Position numbers and translations under genes: made by a program
Assembly: GCA_032433765.1 (NCBI GenBank)
Contig: JAVIAB010000124.1
Coordinates: 73,953,746 to 74,017,745, forward strand
DNA length: 64,000 nucleotides
Direction: 5' to 3'
Source: Megaustenia siamemsis
Taxonomy: Eukaryota > Mollusca > Gastropoda > Stylommatophora > Ariophantidae
Shown here: in pieces, positions 11,640 to 21,444 of the stretch
How positions within the stretch are numbered: the stretch's first letter is position 1
Layout of the letters: each line of letters begins with the position of its first letter
The notes under the pieces: model-generated
What the model saw: the letters and a program-made list of their open reading frames with translations, nothing else
The model's database searches: none
Told to the model about the DNA's origin: nothing

Positions 11640-12640
11640 TGGCTACAGTTTCTGAGATGCATATCTGTCCTCTCCTTGATGATGGTTTTATACAGGGTTT
11701 CTTTCGGTCTTCCTCATTTTCTTTTACCTTCTGGTCTCCATATAAGGGCTTGGTGAGGTAACCTTCTAATGTCCATTCCATGAGAATCAAGGTATTTCCA
11801 GCATTGCTTTTTAACTCTTTCCGTACGGACGCTTTTTATCGATGCAACGGAAGAGATTTCAGAGACAAAATGTTTCATGGTTTTAAGAATCAATCTACAT
11901 ATTTATATTTATCTAACATATAACATATTATATAATAATTTTTAGATAAATGAACAAGGTATTAAATTTCACCAATATCAAGATGATACAAGACTTGTTA
12001 AAAGAATATGGTTTGATGGCGTTCACATTAATCAAATTGAGTGTGGCGCACTATGCGGTGAAACGTACGTTGCCGAAATCGACGTGGCGCACAGTAAGGC
12101 GAAACGTACGGAAAGAGTTAATGTAATTGGATACATAGTCCTGTTTAGTTTCATGTCTTATTTCTGTAAATGGTTTGTAGTCTGATCAACACATGTTTAT
12201 CGATCTTTGAAGGCATTTACTCTCAAAAACTCTTACTCTTTGGTCTAGAGCTTTTTTTTTGATTTCCAGCTCTCGCGCCCTTATGTTAAAACACAGGAAT
12301 TAAAGAGTTTTTAAGGTATGTGTGATTACTCTCTTTGAAATCCAAATATTTGAGAGCTTGTTAAAGGCGTTTAATGTCAATGCAATTCGGGTCATTATTT
12401 CAATTGTTGTATCAGCTATTGTTGACATCTTGCTACCAAGGTAATTGAAATTTCAGACTTTTTCAAGACTTTGGTTGTTTAAGTTTGATGTGTTCAGGAT
12501 ATTGGTGGTGTCGATAATTTTTGTTTATGAAGTGTCGATTTGGAAATCAACTTGTGAAAAGTATTGTAAGGGATGATTTATCTTTTCCTGGGCATCTGCA
12601 TGTTTTGAGCTAAGAAGTGTTCTATATCTGGACATTGAGT
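11640..12640 (-). mobile_element. Decayed LINE C-terminus, split by a MITE
   Basis: On the minus strand 12640-12125 reads as NYLGSKMSTIADTTIEIMTR, then LTLNAFNKLSNIWISKRV, and 11810-11650 continues with HQALIWRPEGKRK and GRPKETLYKTIIKER. This is the post-RT C-terminal region of an RTE-like LINE. The MITE at 11811-12121 sits at a TTAA between the two parts. Several stops are present. Confidence 0.6.
11811..12121 (+). mobile_element. piggyBac-like MITE, copy 1
   Basis: A 303-bp non-coding element flanked by TTAA (11811-11814 and 12118-12121). It has inverted terminal repeats ctctttccgtacg at both ends. The subterminal part holds GC-rich boxes (ggcgcactatgcgg, gtggcgcaca) in an otherwise AT-rich body. 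TTAA duplication is the hallmark of the piggyBac superfamily, and the element would be moved in trans. An inverted second copy is at 39842-40153 and a partial third ends at 50218. Confidence 0.8.
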
Positions 12641-12871
12641 GTTTGTGTATCATACTTAATAACCTATGATTTGTCAATATGTTATTCACTTTAATCAATA
12701 TATGACCATGTACAGAGTTTATATATATTTTAAGTGCTTCATTATCTTAGCTTTTGAAGAAAATTATGAATGAAAGTTTAGTCAGTAATTTTGTACAAAA
12801 TACAAAATTATTCACGTAAATGTCCTTTGTTTTGGAATTTGTTCATTTTTATACACATTTTGCTGTTACAG

Positions 12872-13192
12872 AAAGAGGTGAGGAATATAAACAAATATGA
12901 AGAAGACTTGAAACTACTGGAACAGAATCTTGAGGAACTGATCAAAGATGCCCCTGATGCAGATGCAAGAAGAGAAAGAGAGCATCTGAAAGGCATACAA
13001 GACCGTTTCCATAAGCTGAAGTCCAACATGGATTCAGTCCAAGATAAGTCTGGTATTTTATCAAAAGTCTATGACTACAGAGACAGTGTTGACAAAAGAT
13101 CCAGCTGGCTTGATGAAGTTCTGAAACTTGCATCAGAGCATCCAAAAATTGACAGCCTGGAGGATGCCAGGGCATATTTGAATGAACATGAA
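12872..13192 (+). CDS. Exon 2 of window: spectrin-repeat protein
   Basis: This 321-bp, 107-codon exon is phase 0 at both ends, with acceptor ttgctgttacag and donor gaa/gtaaga. Residues about 1-75 (starting KEVRNINKYEEDLKLLEQ) are helices B and C of the repeat begun in exon 1. The end, from YRDSVDKRSSWLDEVLKLA to the exon end, is helix A of the next repeat. The exon is entirely open and highly charged, with heptad-like Leu spacing as in a coiled triple helix. It is the reference for the one-exon-per-repeat register seen across the window. The upstream frame across the acceptor is not coding. Confidence 0.88.
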
Positions 13193-13485
13193 GTAAGATT
13201 TGCAAGTTTAAGTTTTTTGTACAAGACTTTTTTGTACAATCACCATGTAGTATTTATGCAGTAAGAGTTAATAAAAGATGTGTAGTTTGGATTCAGGCTA
13301 GCTGTAGATTTAATGTAACTAGTATAGAAGATGTTCCTTACTAGATTGTTGTTAAATATTTTGATGTGCCTGTCTGTCTAGATAAGAGTTATGCTGTATT
13401 AAAGATATTTTTAAAAATTTAGACCTTCGTTAACTGGCATGAAAAGTAGAAATATGTCTGGAAAATAAGTATTCCCTCTATCACA
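13193..13485. other. Intron 2, start
   Basis: Contains a stretch (taatgtaactagta..gaagat and tttagacctt..taactggcatgaaa) loosely similar to 18870-18960. No clear element otherwise. Confidence 0.4.
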
Positions 13486-14122
13486 CTACAGGTCCTGTCC
13501 TACACTGAAGGACAGGAATAACATTATGACGCCATTTACAAGTGGTGGTTTTGGGCAGAATAGAAAGAAAATTAGGAAGTCAATTACTTTATTACAAAGA
13601 TATTGACTGAGCTTTGCACACATGGTTCCAACAAGCTAGGAGCAAGAATATCCTAATTTCAGGACCCATCCTTATTGAAAAGGGGAAAGAGCTGGCTGAA
13701 AAGGGAAAAGACCTTGCTGACAGTCAGGTCATACCAATTTCAACCCAATTATGGACTGGCTGGCGATTCAAAGCATGACATAGAGTTGTAATGAATGTAG
13801 TCTGCAGTGAGGCTGGGTCAGGTTTCAAAAGAAACAACTGATAAGTGGAAGCAAAGTGAACTACAGGAAATTCTCAAGCAATCTAAACCAAAGAATTATT
13901 TATATAGTGCAGATAAAACAAGTCTATTTTATAAGCGTATCCCAAATCACACATCTGCTGAAAAATATGAAGTGTGCAGTGATTCATCATCATCATCATC
14001 TGCCGTACCAGTTGGTGTTGACGATCATGTCCTTCCACAATCTTCTATCCACAGTGCATCGTATGAGTTCTGTTGTTGACTGTTTTCCATGCCATCACAC
14101 CAAGCTATCCAGTATTTTCTCT

Positions 14123-14551
14123 TCCAGAACCAATTCTGACCTATGGAAGCAAATCATGGACAGTAGACAAACAAATGAAAAGATGATTAGAGGCCACAGA
14201 GATGGGATTTCTCAGAAGAATGTTGAGTGAAAGTTCCCTGGACAGCTAAAAAGACCAATGAGGAAGTTCTCATAGAGGCCAACACTTTTTTAGGCAGCTA
14301 CTAAAAAACATCAGGAAGAAACAATCAACATTTTTTGGGCACATCATGAGAAGAGGAAAGTTGGAATACTTGGACACAACTGGCAAAATAAAGGAAAGAG
14401 AGATCGTGGACGACAAAGAGAGAAAATACTGGATAGCTTGGTGTCATGGCATGGAAAGCAGTCAACAACAGAACTGATATGATGCACTGTAGATAGAAGA
14501 TTGTTGAAGGACATGGATCGCCTACGCCAACCGGTATGGTACAAGATGATG
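14123..14551 (+). mobile_element. LINE A 3' end in opposite orientation inside LINE A
   Basis: Plus-strand LINE A C-terminus from the codons for EPILTYGSKSWTVDKQ onward, with frameshifts, ending in a GATGAT tail. It replaces about 500 bp of the surrounding minus-strand LINE A (the part between its last 140 bp and codons near VMVISKK) and I see no target duplication. The very end of the 500-codon minus frame is therefore antisense of this piece, not real LINE A protein. Confidence 0.7.
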
Positions 14552-15843
14552 ATGATGATGGTGATGATTGTTTCTTCGATATAACCATTACTTCTGTTTT
14601 CTTACTATTCAAACTGAAACCTTTCTTGTTGCTTTCTTTTACTATTATATCTGTCATTTCTTGTAGCTCATTCTCTGTCTCTGCTACTAAGACTGTGTCA
14701 TCCGCATATCGCAAATTATTTATGTTGTGACCATTGACTTCAATTCCTTTTTTGTCTACTATTGATCTCATAATATGTTCGCTGTAAAGTGAAAACAAAT
14801 CTGGCGACAGAAAACAGCCTTGTCTGACTTCTTGTTTTATATATTGTAATTGTCCTGTTTGGTTGCTAATTCGTATAGCTGCTGTTTGTTGCCAGTACAT
14901 GTTTTGTATGATTCGCAGATCCTTGCCATCAATGTTTAATTTCTCCAGCATATTGATTATTTCCGAATGCTTTACTTTGTCAAATGCTTTCGTGTAGTCT
15001 ATAAAGCACATATATAGATCTTTCTTTACCTCTATAGATCTTTCTATTAATGTCCTTAAGATGTATATTGCATTATTGGTGCCCTTTCTTTCCACAAATT
15101 CACATTGTTCCTCACTTATTTCTAGTTTTATTTTGTTCCTTACACGTCTCATGATGATTCTTAGTAATATTTTAGTCATATGGCTCATGAGACTAATAGT
15201 GCGATGGTCTTCACAATCAGTGGCGCCTGACTTCATCGGTATGGCTACAAATATAGATTTTAGTAGATCTTCAGGTATGTGTCCAGTGTTATATATGTCA
15301 TTGAGTAGTTTTGTTATGACTTGTACTCCCAGCTCTCCTAATGCATTTATCTCTTCGATTGTTATGTTGTCGGGACCTGGAGCTTTGCCTCTTTTCATGT
15401 GTTGAATTGCGTCCTCCACTTCACTCTGCATTATTGGTGGTCCTGTGTCTTCATTTGAATTGTTTAATTCTGGTCTTTCATCATCATAAAGTTGACTGAT
15501 ATATTCTGTCCATCTTTCCATTGTCTTCTCCTGTCCCATTATTATATTTCCTTCCTTTGATTTCACACATCCTGAAACGTTGACTTCTTTTCTTCCTGTT
15601 AATTCATTTAACTGATTGTGCATAAATTTTGAATCTTTCTTTTGTTGTTTTTCCATTTCTTCACATTTCTGTTTTATCCATCCTTCCTTTGCTTCGCTGC
15701 ATTTGTTCTGGATCTCTTTGTGCAATATTTTGTATGTCCGTTCTTCTTTCTTATGTTTTCTTCTTTCATCCATTAGTTGTAATATTTCTTCTGTCATCCA
15801 TTTCTTTTTGTTGATTCTATTAGTCACTGGTATTACTTCTTTT

Positions 15844-17494
15844 AGAGATAAAGGAACAATTACTTGTTAGAGATAAAGGAACAAGCAATGCAATTTACAT
15901 CATAAGATCTTTAGTAGAAAGAGCCATAGAGGTGAAAACAGATCTATATCTATGTTTCATAGATTACACCAAAGCATTTGATAAAGTAAAGCACCAAGAA
16001 ATAATAAAAATTTTAGAAAGCATAAACATAGCCAGCAAAGATCTAAGAATAATAAAGAACATGTACTCGCAACAAACAGCGGCCATAAGAACTGGAAACC
16101 AATTGGGAATGTTTCAACAAATAAAACAGGGTGTTAGACAAGGCTGTGTGCTGTCCCCAGATTTGTTTAATATTTATAGTGAGATTATTTTAAGATCCAT
16201 AAGGGGTATACCTGGAATAACAATTGGAGGTCATAATATAAATAGTCTAAGGTATGCTGATGATAAAGTTGAACGCATTCGAAAATAAATGTCTAAGGAA
16301 AATACTTGGTATAGAATGGAACGAATTCAAAACAAACGAGGAAATTAGAGAAATCGCCAATCAACCACTAATATCTTCAGTAATAAAGAAAAGACGATGG
16401 TCATACGTTGGACATGTGATGAGAAGAGATAATAATCGAATTGCAAAGCAAGCCCTCATATGGGAAACAACAGGTAAAAGAAAAAGAGGAAGACCCAGGG
16501 AGACACTGAGAAGAACATTGATGAGAGAGGCAAGAGCAGCAGGAATCGGCTCCCTCAATGAGATAGAACTGCTTGCACAGAACAGAGACAGATGGCGAGA
16601 TTTGATAAAATATCTTTAAAAGAAAACTGCTAGAACAAAAATTCAGATATGAGAAGGTGTATCTTGGTCTACGCCCTATGGGCCGGTTACGGCTCGAAAG
16701 GTCAATAGATAGATAGATGCTGATGATACAGTCTTAATCGCTAAGAGTTAAAATGAGTTACAAGAAATGTTGGACATTATAGTGAAAGAAAGCAAAAATA
16801 AAGGACTCAGCCTTAATAGCAAAAAGACAGAGGTAATGGTAACAACAAAGAAAAAGACATCATCTAAGTGCAAAATAAAGACAAGTGGAACAATATTAAA
16901 ACAGGTAAATGAATTTAAATATTTGGGAACTTTGTTAACCTCATACGGAAGATGTACAAAAGAGGTGAGATGCAGAATGGCTCAGGCAAAAGCAGTTTAA
17001 AAAAAAAAAATGAAGATATTATGCAATCCAGTTTTGTCAATAGAAACAAGAAAAAGAGTTCTTACATGTTACGTAGAGCCAGTCTTAACATATGGATGCG
17101 AATCATGGACAATAGGACAACAGACAAGAAAATCACTGGAGTCTGTAGAAATGTGGTTTTACAGAAGAATGTTGAGAGTACCATGGACAGCTAAGAAGAG
17201 TAATGAAGATGTTCTGAGAGTGGTCAAAGAAAAAAGAGAGCTAATTTCCAATACTAGGGAGAAACAATCATAATTTTTTGGCCATGCAATGAGAAGAGAA
17301 CAACTGGAATATATTGTAACAATTGGAAAAATTGAGGGACGAAGAGATAGAGGGAAGCAAAGAGAAAAAATAACAGACAGCTTAAGAGAATGGCTTGGCA
17401 GAAGGTCAACATTAGAAATGATAAATAGCTGCCGAGATCAAAAGTTGTGGAGAGACATGATCACCTACGCCAGCAGGCCTGTTACTTAATGATG
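15844..17494 (+). mobile_element. LINE D inside LINE A
   Basis: Flanked by the exact 12-bp duplication attacttctttt (15832-15843 and 17495-17506). The element starts inside the RT (LLVRDKGTSNAIYIIRSLVE), with FIDYTKAFDKVKHQE at 15956-16000, VRQGCVLSPDLF, LRYADD, then the C-terminal block to ASRPVT and an ATG-type tail. The first 41 bp contain an 18-bp sequence twice (ttagagataaaggaacaa at 15842-15859, beginning in the last bases of the left duplication, and at 15867-15884). The RT is interrupted at YADD by LINE B, and one stop occurs after TVLIAKS. Confidence 0.85.
16266..16717 (+). mobile_element. LINE B inserted in the YADD codons of LINE D
   Basis: Flanked by tgctgatgata (16255-16265 and 16718-16728), which is the sequence coding the ADD of YADD. 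Removing the insert and one repeat restores LRYADDTVLIA in LINE D. The insert is the 3' end of LINE B. Its frame 16254-16619 encodes LNAFENKCLRKILGIEWNEF, then SVIKKRRWSYVGHVMRRDNN, RGRPRETLRRTLMREARAAG and WRDLIKYL. A 3' UTR with cggctcgaaaggtcaa and a (GATA)n tail follows. The coding part is uninterrupted, so this is a young copy. Confidence 0.9.
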
Positions 17495-18329
17495 ATTACT
17501 TCTTTTGATGTTTGTTGAATCGATTGTTTGAGCATTTCCCACTGTTCCTGGATGTCCTGTATTTTCTCAATAGCATTATATCTATTTTGTACTATCGTGC
17601 TGTACTTATCACTTATCTGTTTATCTACTCTTAGCATATCTAGTTATAATTTTATATTTCTTGGTGATTTCTGTGCCTTCTGCAGGTTTATTCTTATCTT
17701 TCCAACTACTGGTACATGGTCACTAATGCAATCTGCTCCTAGCCTTGTTTTAACAGATGTTAGCCCATTCCTGAATCTTCTCTGTACCAGTATAAAATCA
17801 ATTTAATTGTGTACTTTTTTGTCTGGGCCATGTCCATAGTCACCTAGGGTGTTGTTGTGCAGTGGTTACAAGATAAAAAGAAAACAATTTCTATTTTGAT
17901 CGCTACTAACATGAATGGTAACAAGCTGTCCCTGCTCGCAATAGGAAAGTTTGATAAGCTACATAGTTTTAAAAGTATAAGAACACTGCCGACAGAGTAC
18001 AGGTTTAAAAAAAAAAATAAATCAATAACAGGGTCAATATTTGAACAATGGGTACAAAAACTGGACAGGAAATTATTGTTGCAGGGAAGATATATCACAT
18101 TTATTGTGGACAATTGCTCAGCTCATCCATATTTAACATGTTTGAGAGCTATTTCTTTTTTTACATTGTACATTCTCCTATTATTAAACATAAATTGGAT
18201 GTAACTAGGTACGGTTATAACGACAATATTTATATGGTGAGGATCTTGTTAAAACCAGATTGTACTGTATTAGAGTGAAGGACAGGCCTTCAAGTCTGGG
18301 TGACTTGACAAAGTCAATGAATGTGTGGT

Positions 18330-20870
18330 GCCAAGTGCCATATTGACGATTGTGTTAAAACTTAAAATCTGCATCTAGCCAGCAAAGGCACCACCTTCCC
18401 CAAAGAAAGAAAAAGAGGCCAGATATAACTAAATCTAAAGAAGCAAAAAACAAACAACTGATTGCTGAGCCCTAGATGCAAATCTCCTACCTTCACTTCT
18501 CAACAGCTAGTGTGGAGGTGAACTGGGTTACGTTAAATGAGCAATTTTACAATATTACATCAAATACTGTGGGCTTCACCACTAAGAAACCAAATGACAT
18601 ATTTGATGAGAATAAATGTATAATAAACTAGTTATTACTTGACAAACACCATCTTTACAAAATTTACTTAAATGATACAAAGTCCACTTCCAAGTCAGCT
18701 ACAAGAAAAAATATAAAAAAACAAAACTGCAATCTATTCTCATCTCTCATTGACTTGACAAAGGCTTTTGACATTGCCAGTAAAGAAGGCTTGTGAAAAA
18801 TCATAGCAAAACATGGCTGTCCTAGAAAAATTGATCACCCTGGTCCAGCAACTACCTTATGGAATTTTTCTCTAGATCTAATGTAACTAGTAAAGAAGAT
18901 TATTTTTCATTTAGGTGTAGAAGATGTTTTTAATTTAGACCTTTTATAACTGGTATGAAACAGGGTTTAAGACAATAATGAGCTAAAAGATCACTGTCCT
19001 GTAACAAATGAAGTCAAGCAAGGGTGTTTACTCAAATTTACTCTATTTAGCACAATTTTTTCGGCATCGTTGCTTGAAGTCTATAAAGATGGGAATACAA
19101 GAATCAACATTAGATGTACTGAGTTATTGAGTTATTAGCAGGTTTTCATCAATGCACTTCGAACATTGTACTGAGTCTATCTATCTATTGACCTTTCGAG
19201 CCGTAGCAGGCCCAAAGGGCATAGACCCAGATACTCTTTCTCTTACTAACATTTTTATTCTAGCAGTTTTCAATCCTTCTAAAGATATTTTATCAAATCT
19301 CGCCATTTGTCTCTGTTCTGTACAAGCAACTCTATCTCATTGAGGGAGCTGATTCCTGCTGCTCTTGCCTCTCTGATCAATGTTCTTCTCAGTGTCTCTC
19401 TGGTTTGACCTCTTTTCCTCTTACCTGTTCTTTCCCACATAAGGGCCTGCTTTGTTATTCGGTTATTATCTCTCCTCATCACATGTCCAACATATGACCA
19501 TTGTCTTTTCTTGATTACTGAAGATATTAGTGGTTGATTGATCTCATTTCTTCGTTTGTTTTGTATTCGGTCAACGCTATATCAAGTATTTTCCTTAGGC
19601 ATTTATTTTCCAATGCGTTCAACTTTATTTCTGTCTCTTGTTGTTTTCCAGCTCTCACATGCATACGTAAAGGTTGATAGTGCGTTTGATTTGAATAATC
19701 TAAGTTTTGTGTTTGTGCTGATGAGTTTTGATTTCCACAGTTTTTCAAGGCTTCTGAAAGACATTGCTGCTTTAGCTATTCTGATTCTAATTTCTTTACT
19801 TGTATCCCCTTCTCGATCAATGTGACTTCCAAAATAGATAAAGTGGTCGATCTCTTCCACTGGTTTATTTTCCATGTATATTCTGTCATCTGTTGGAATT
19901 AAGCTTTTCATAACTTTAGTCTTTTCATGATTGATCTCAAGCCCAATATTTCTGGCTATTGATTATAGTTCATTTGTGTTTTCCTGCATCGTTTATATCT
20001 GACTGCTGATGAGGACTATGTCATCAGCAAAGTCGAGGTCCTCCAAATGGTCTCCTTGAATCCATTTGATGCCTTACACCAGTGCAGCATTTCCTCATTA
20101 TGAAGTCCATAACAAGGGCTATAAAATACATCCTTGTTTAACCCCAGCTTCTATTGGAAAACATTCATTCAGTCCTTCCTCTGTACGAACTGCACATGTG
20201 TAACCATCATACATGTCTTTGATAATATTTATGATTTTTGATGGTAAGCCATATTGCTTCAGAATTTTCCACAAAGAATCTCTATGAATGCTGTCGAATG
20301 CTTTTTTGAAGTCAATGAAGTTAAGCACAAAAGGTTTTTGCTTTTCAATGTGTTCCTCCTATATAAGTCGTAGAGTAAAAATGTGGTCAAGGCAGCTTCA
20401 CCCTTTTCTAAACCCAGCCTGTTCTCCACGCATTACTGTATCTATTGAATCCTTTATTATATTCATGATGATTTTGCAGAATAACTTTGAAGCAACTGAC
20501 AAAAGTACTGAGTGGAAGTTATTTAATCTTAGGAAACTTCAACCAAAAACCAATATAATATCCCACAGCATCAGAGGTCTTTGTTTGTTAATGGCTGTGC
20601 TCTCAGTTCATATTTCGAGCTTGATCTGTATAACAACTTAAACAAATTCTCTAAAGCCTGTTTTGACTTTGGACTCAACACAGAGAAAACAAAAATCATG
20701 TTCCAACCAGCTCCTGCCAAAATTCATTGATCGGAAGATCAGGGTAAATGGCAAGCAACTGAAAGTCATAAACAGATTCACATAATTTGAAAGCACTCTT
20801 TCACCATTGATGAGGTGAAAACCAGATCTCCAAAATTAGCAGCACATTTGGAAGAATGTATAGTTATGGT
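18330..20870 (+). mobile_element. RTE-type LINE R, decayed and interrupted
   Basis: Frames from about 18590 give TTKKPNDIFDENK and LLLDKHHLYKIYLND, then an abrupt jump to DLTKAFDIASKEG (RT motif A), indicating an internal deletion. EVKQGCLLKFTLF is near 19010, and after the inserted LINE B come WKLFNLRKLQPKTN and KIRVNGKQLKVINRFT (20514-20800). The order and motifs are those of RTE elements. Many stops are present. A 52-bp stretch separates two gtactgagt copies on the left of the insertion. Confidence 0.7.
19177..20504 (-). mobile_element. LINE B, 1.3-kb copy inside LINE R
   Basis: Flanked by gtactgagt (19168-19176 and 20505-20513). On the minus strand it runs from the RT front (NFIDFKKAFDSIHRDSLWKI at about 20316-20257, AGVKQGC, LDFADDIVLIS) through IYMENKPVEEIDHFIYFGS and GDTSKEIRIRIAKAAMSFRS to LNEIELLVQNRDKWRDLIKY. 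A 3' UTR and a (GATA)n tail end at 19177. Several frameshifts and stops. This is the longest LINE B copy in the window and shows it to be RTE-like. Confidence 0.85.
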
Positions 20871-21440
20871 TATGGAAGGCCCCGGTATCATTGTAAATGA
20901 ATTAAAATCCATAACTGCTCAACCGTCCGTGCCAGTGGAATCATCCAAATTACTAACTCATCTCCCAAACAAAGAAAGGTAGCTGTAGTCCCCATCATAG
21001 CAGTCTCAGCACACATCAAAAGACATAAGGCGAAACCACACAGAAAGTGAACACAGCCAACTGTTCCCTATCATACGATATCATCGTTCATCATAAACAA
21101 TTGGAATATCGAAACACGATCAAAACAGATAAAACACACAGCTCACGGTGTGCACAGAGCACTTAACTTAGTAGCTCCTGCAACAAGCCGGACTTGGAAT
21201 ATGAGGAAACTGCAACAAGGAACACTTTTCATACATAGTCTTCAATGGTTCCTGCTGCCTATCAACCATATTGCCTGGAAGTTCACATCCTCCTTAAAAT
21301 GATGATCGTCATATTTTTAAAAAATGTATAGCGCTTGATGATGTTAGGACATCGTTTTTGACTCCAATTCCAAACATATAAAACACAGTTAGTCGTCAGA
21401 TTATCCTCGTCGCACATCAAACTACAGACCATAATATCTT
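20866..21440 (+). repeat. Unknown interspersed repeat R1, longest copy
   Basis: About 575 bp. The first 390 bp match the copies at 7262 and 37612. The last 250 bp (from aacaaggaacact to ccataatatct) match 28545-28792 in reverse orientation. Non-coding. This copy shows that the 28.5-kb repeat is the other half of the same element. Confidence 0.75.
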
Positions 21441-21444
21441 CCCG

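Larger units (their letters stand above)
13985..17855 (-). mobile_element. LINE A, long copy inside Tigger, itself interrupted
   Basis: Flanked by tgtgcagtgatt (13973-13984) and tgtgcagtggtt (17856-17867), a 12-bp duplication with one mismatch. On the minus strand: endonuclease C-terminal end (17850-17510, with IDFILVQRRFRNGL and the catalytic ISDHVPVVGK near 17711-17728), a linker with KKWMTEEILQLMDE, then a 500-codon open frame (15827-14325). That frame contains the RT motifs GKAPGPDN, SLMSHMTKILL, FIDYTKAFDKVKH (about 15006-14970) and LRYADDTVLVAETENEL (about 14715-14665). The 3' end carries a (CAT)n tail at 13985. The RT is nearly intact, with QEVRQGCFLSP where other copies read QGVRQGC. 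Inserted elements lie at 14123-14551 and 15844-17494. Confidence 0.85.
13486..18290 (+). mobile_element. pogo/Tigger-type DNA transposon, split by nested LINEs
   Basis: The left part (13615-13984) encodes, with frameshifts, ARSKNILISGPILIEKGKEL, WTGWRFK and ADKTSLFYKRIPNHTSAEKY. The right part (17868-18200) encodes TISILIATNMNGNKLSLLAI, LPTEYRF, IFEQWVQKLDRKLL and FIVDNCSAHP. This order is that of Tigger/jerky-type (DDE_1) transposases: an HTH-CENPB end, the ADET-like box, then the second catalytic block VDNCSAHP. The ends look like weak inverted repeats (ggtcctgtcctacact near 13491 and the complement of agtgaaggacaggcc near 18275). The transposase is interrupted at 13985 by LINE A and carries stops and shifts. 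It is the oldest layer of this stack. Confidence 0.7.

Noticed and set aside
13193..13264. Extension of exon 2 past its donor to the stop at 13264
   Set aside because: The frame after gaa/gtaaga loses spectrin character and the joined sequence with exon 3 completes the repeat exactly.
14325..14560. C-terminal part of the 500-codon minus-strand frame as a real protein end
   Set aside because: From about 14551 down the frame is the antisense of an inserted plus-strand LINE A, so only the upstream part is genuine RT.
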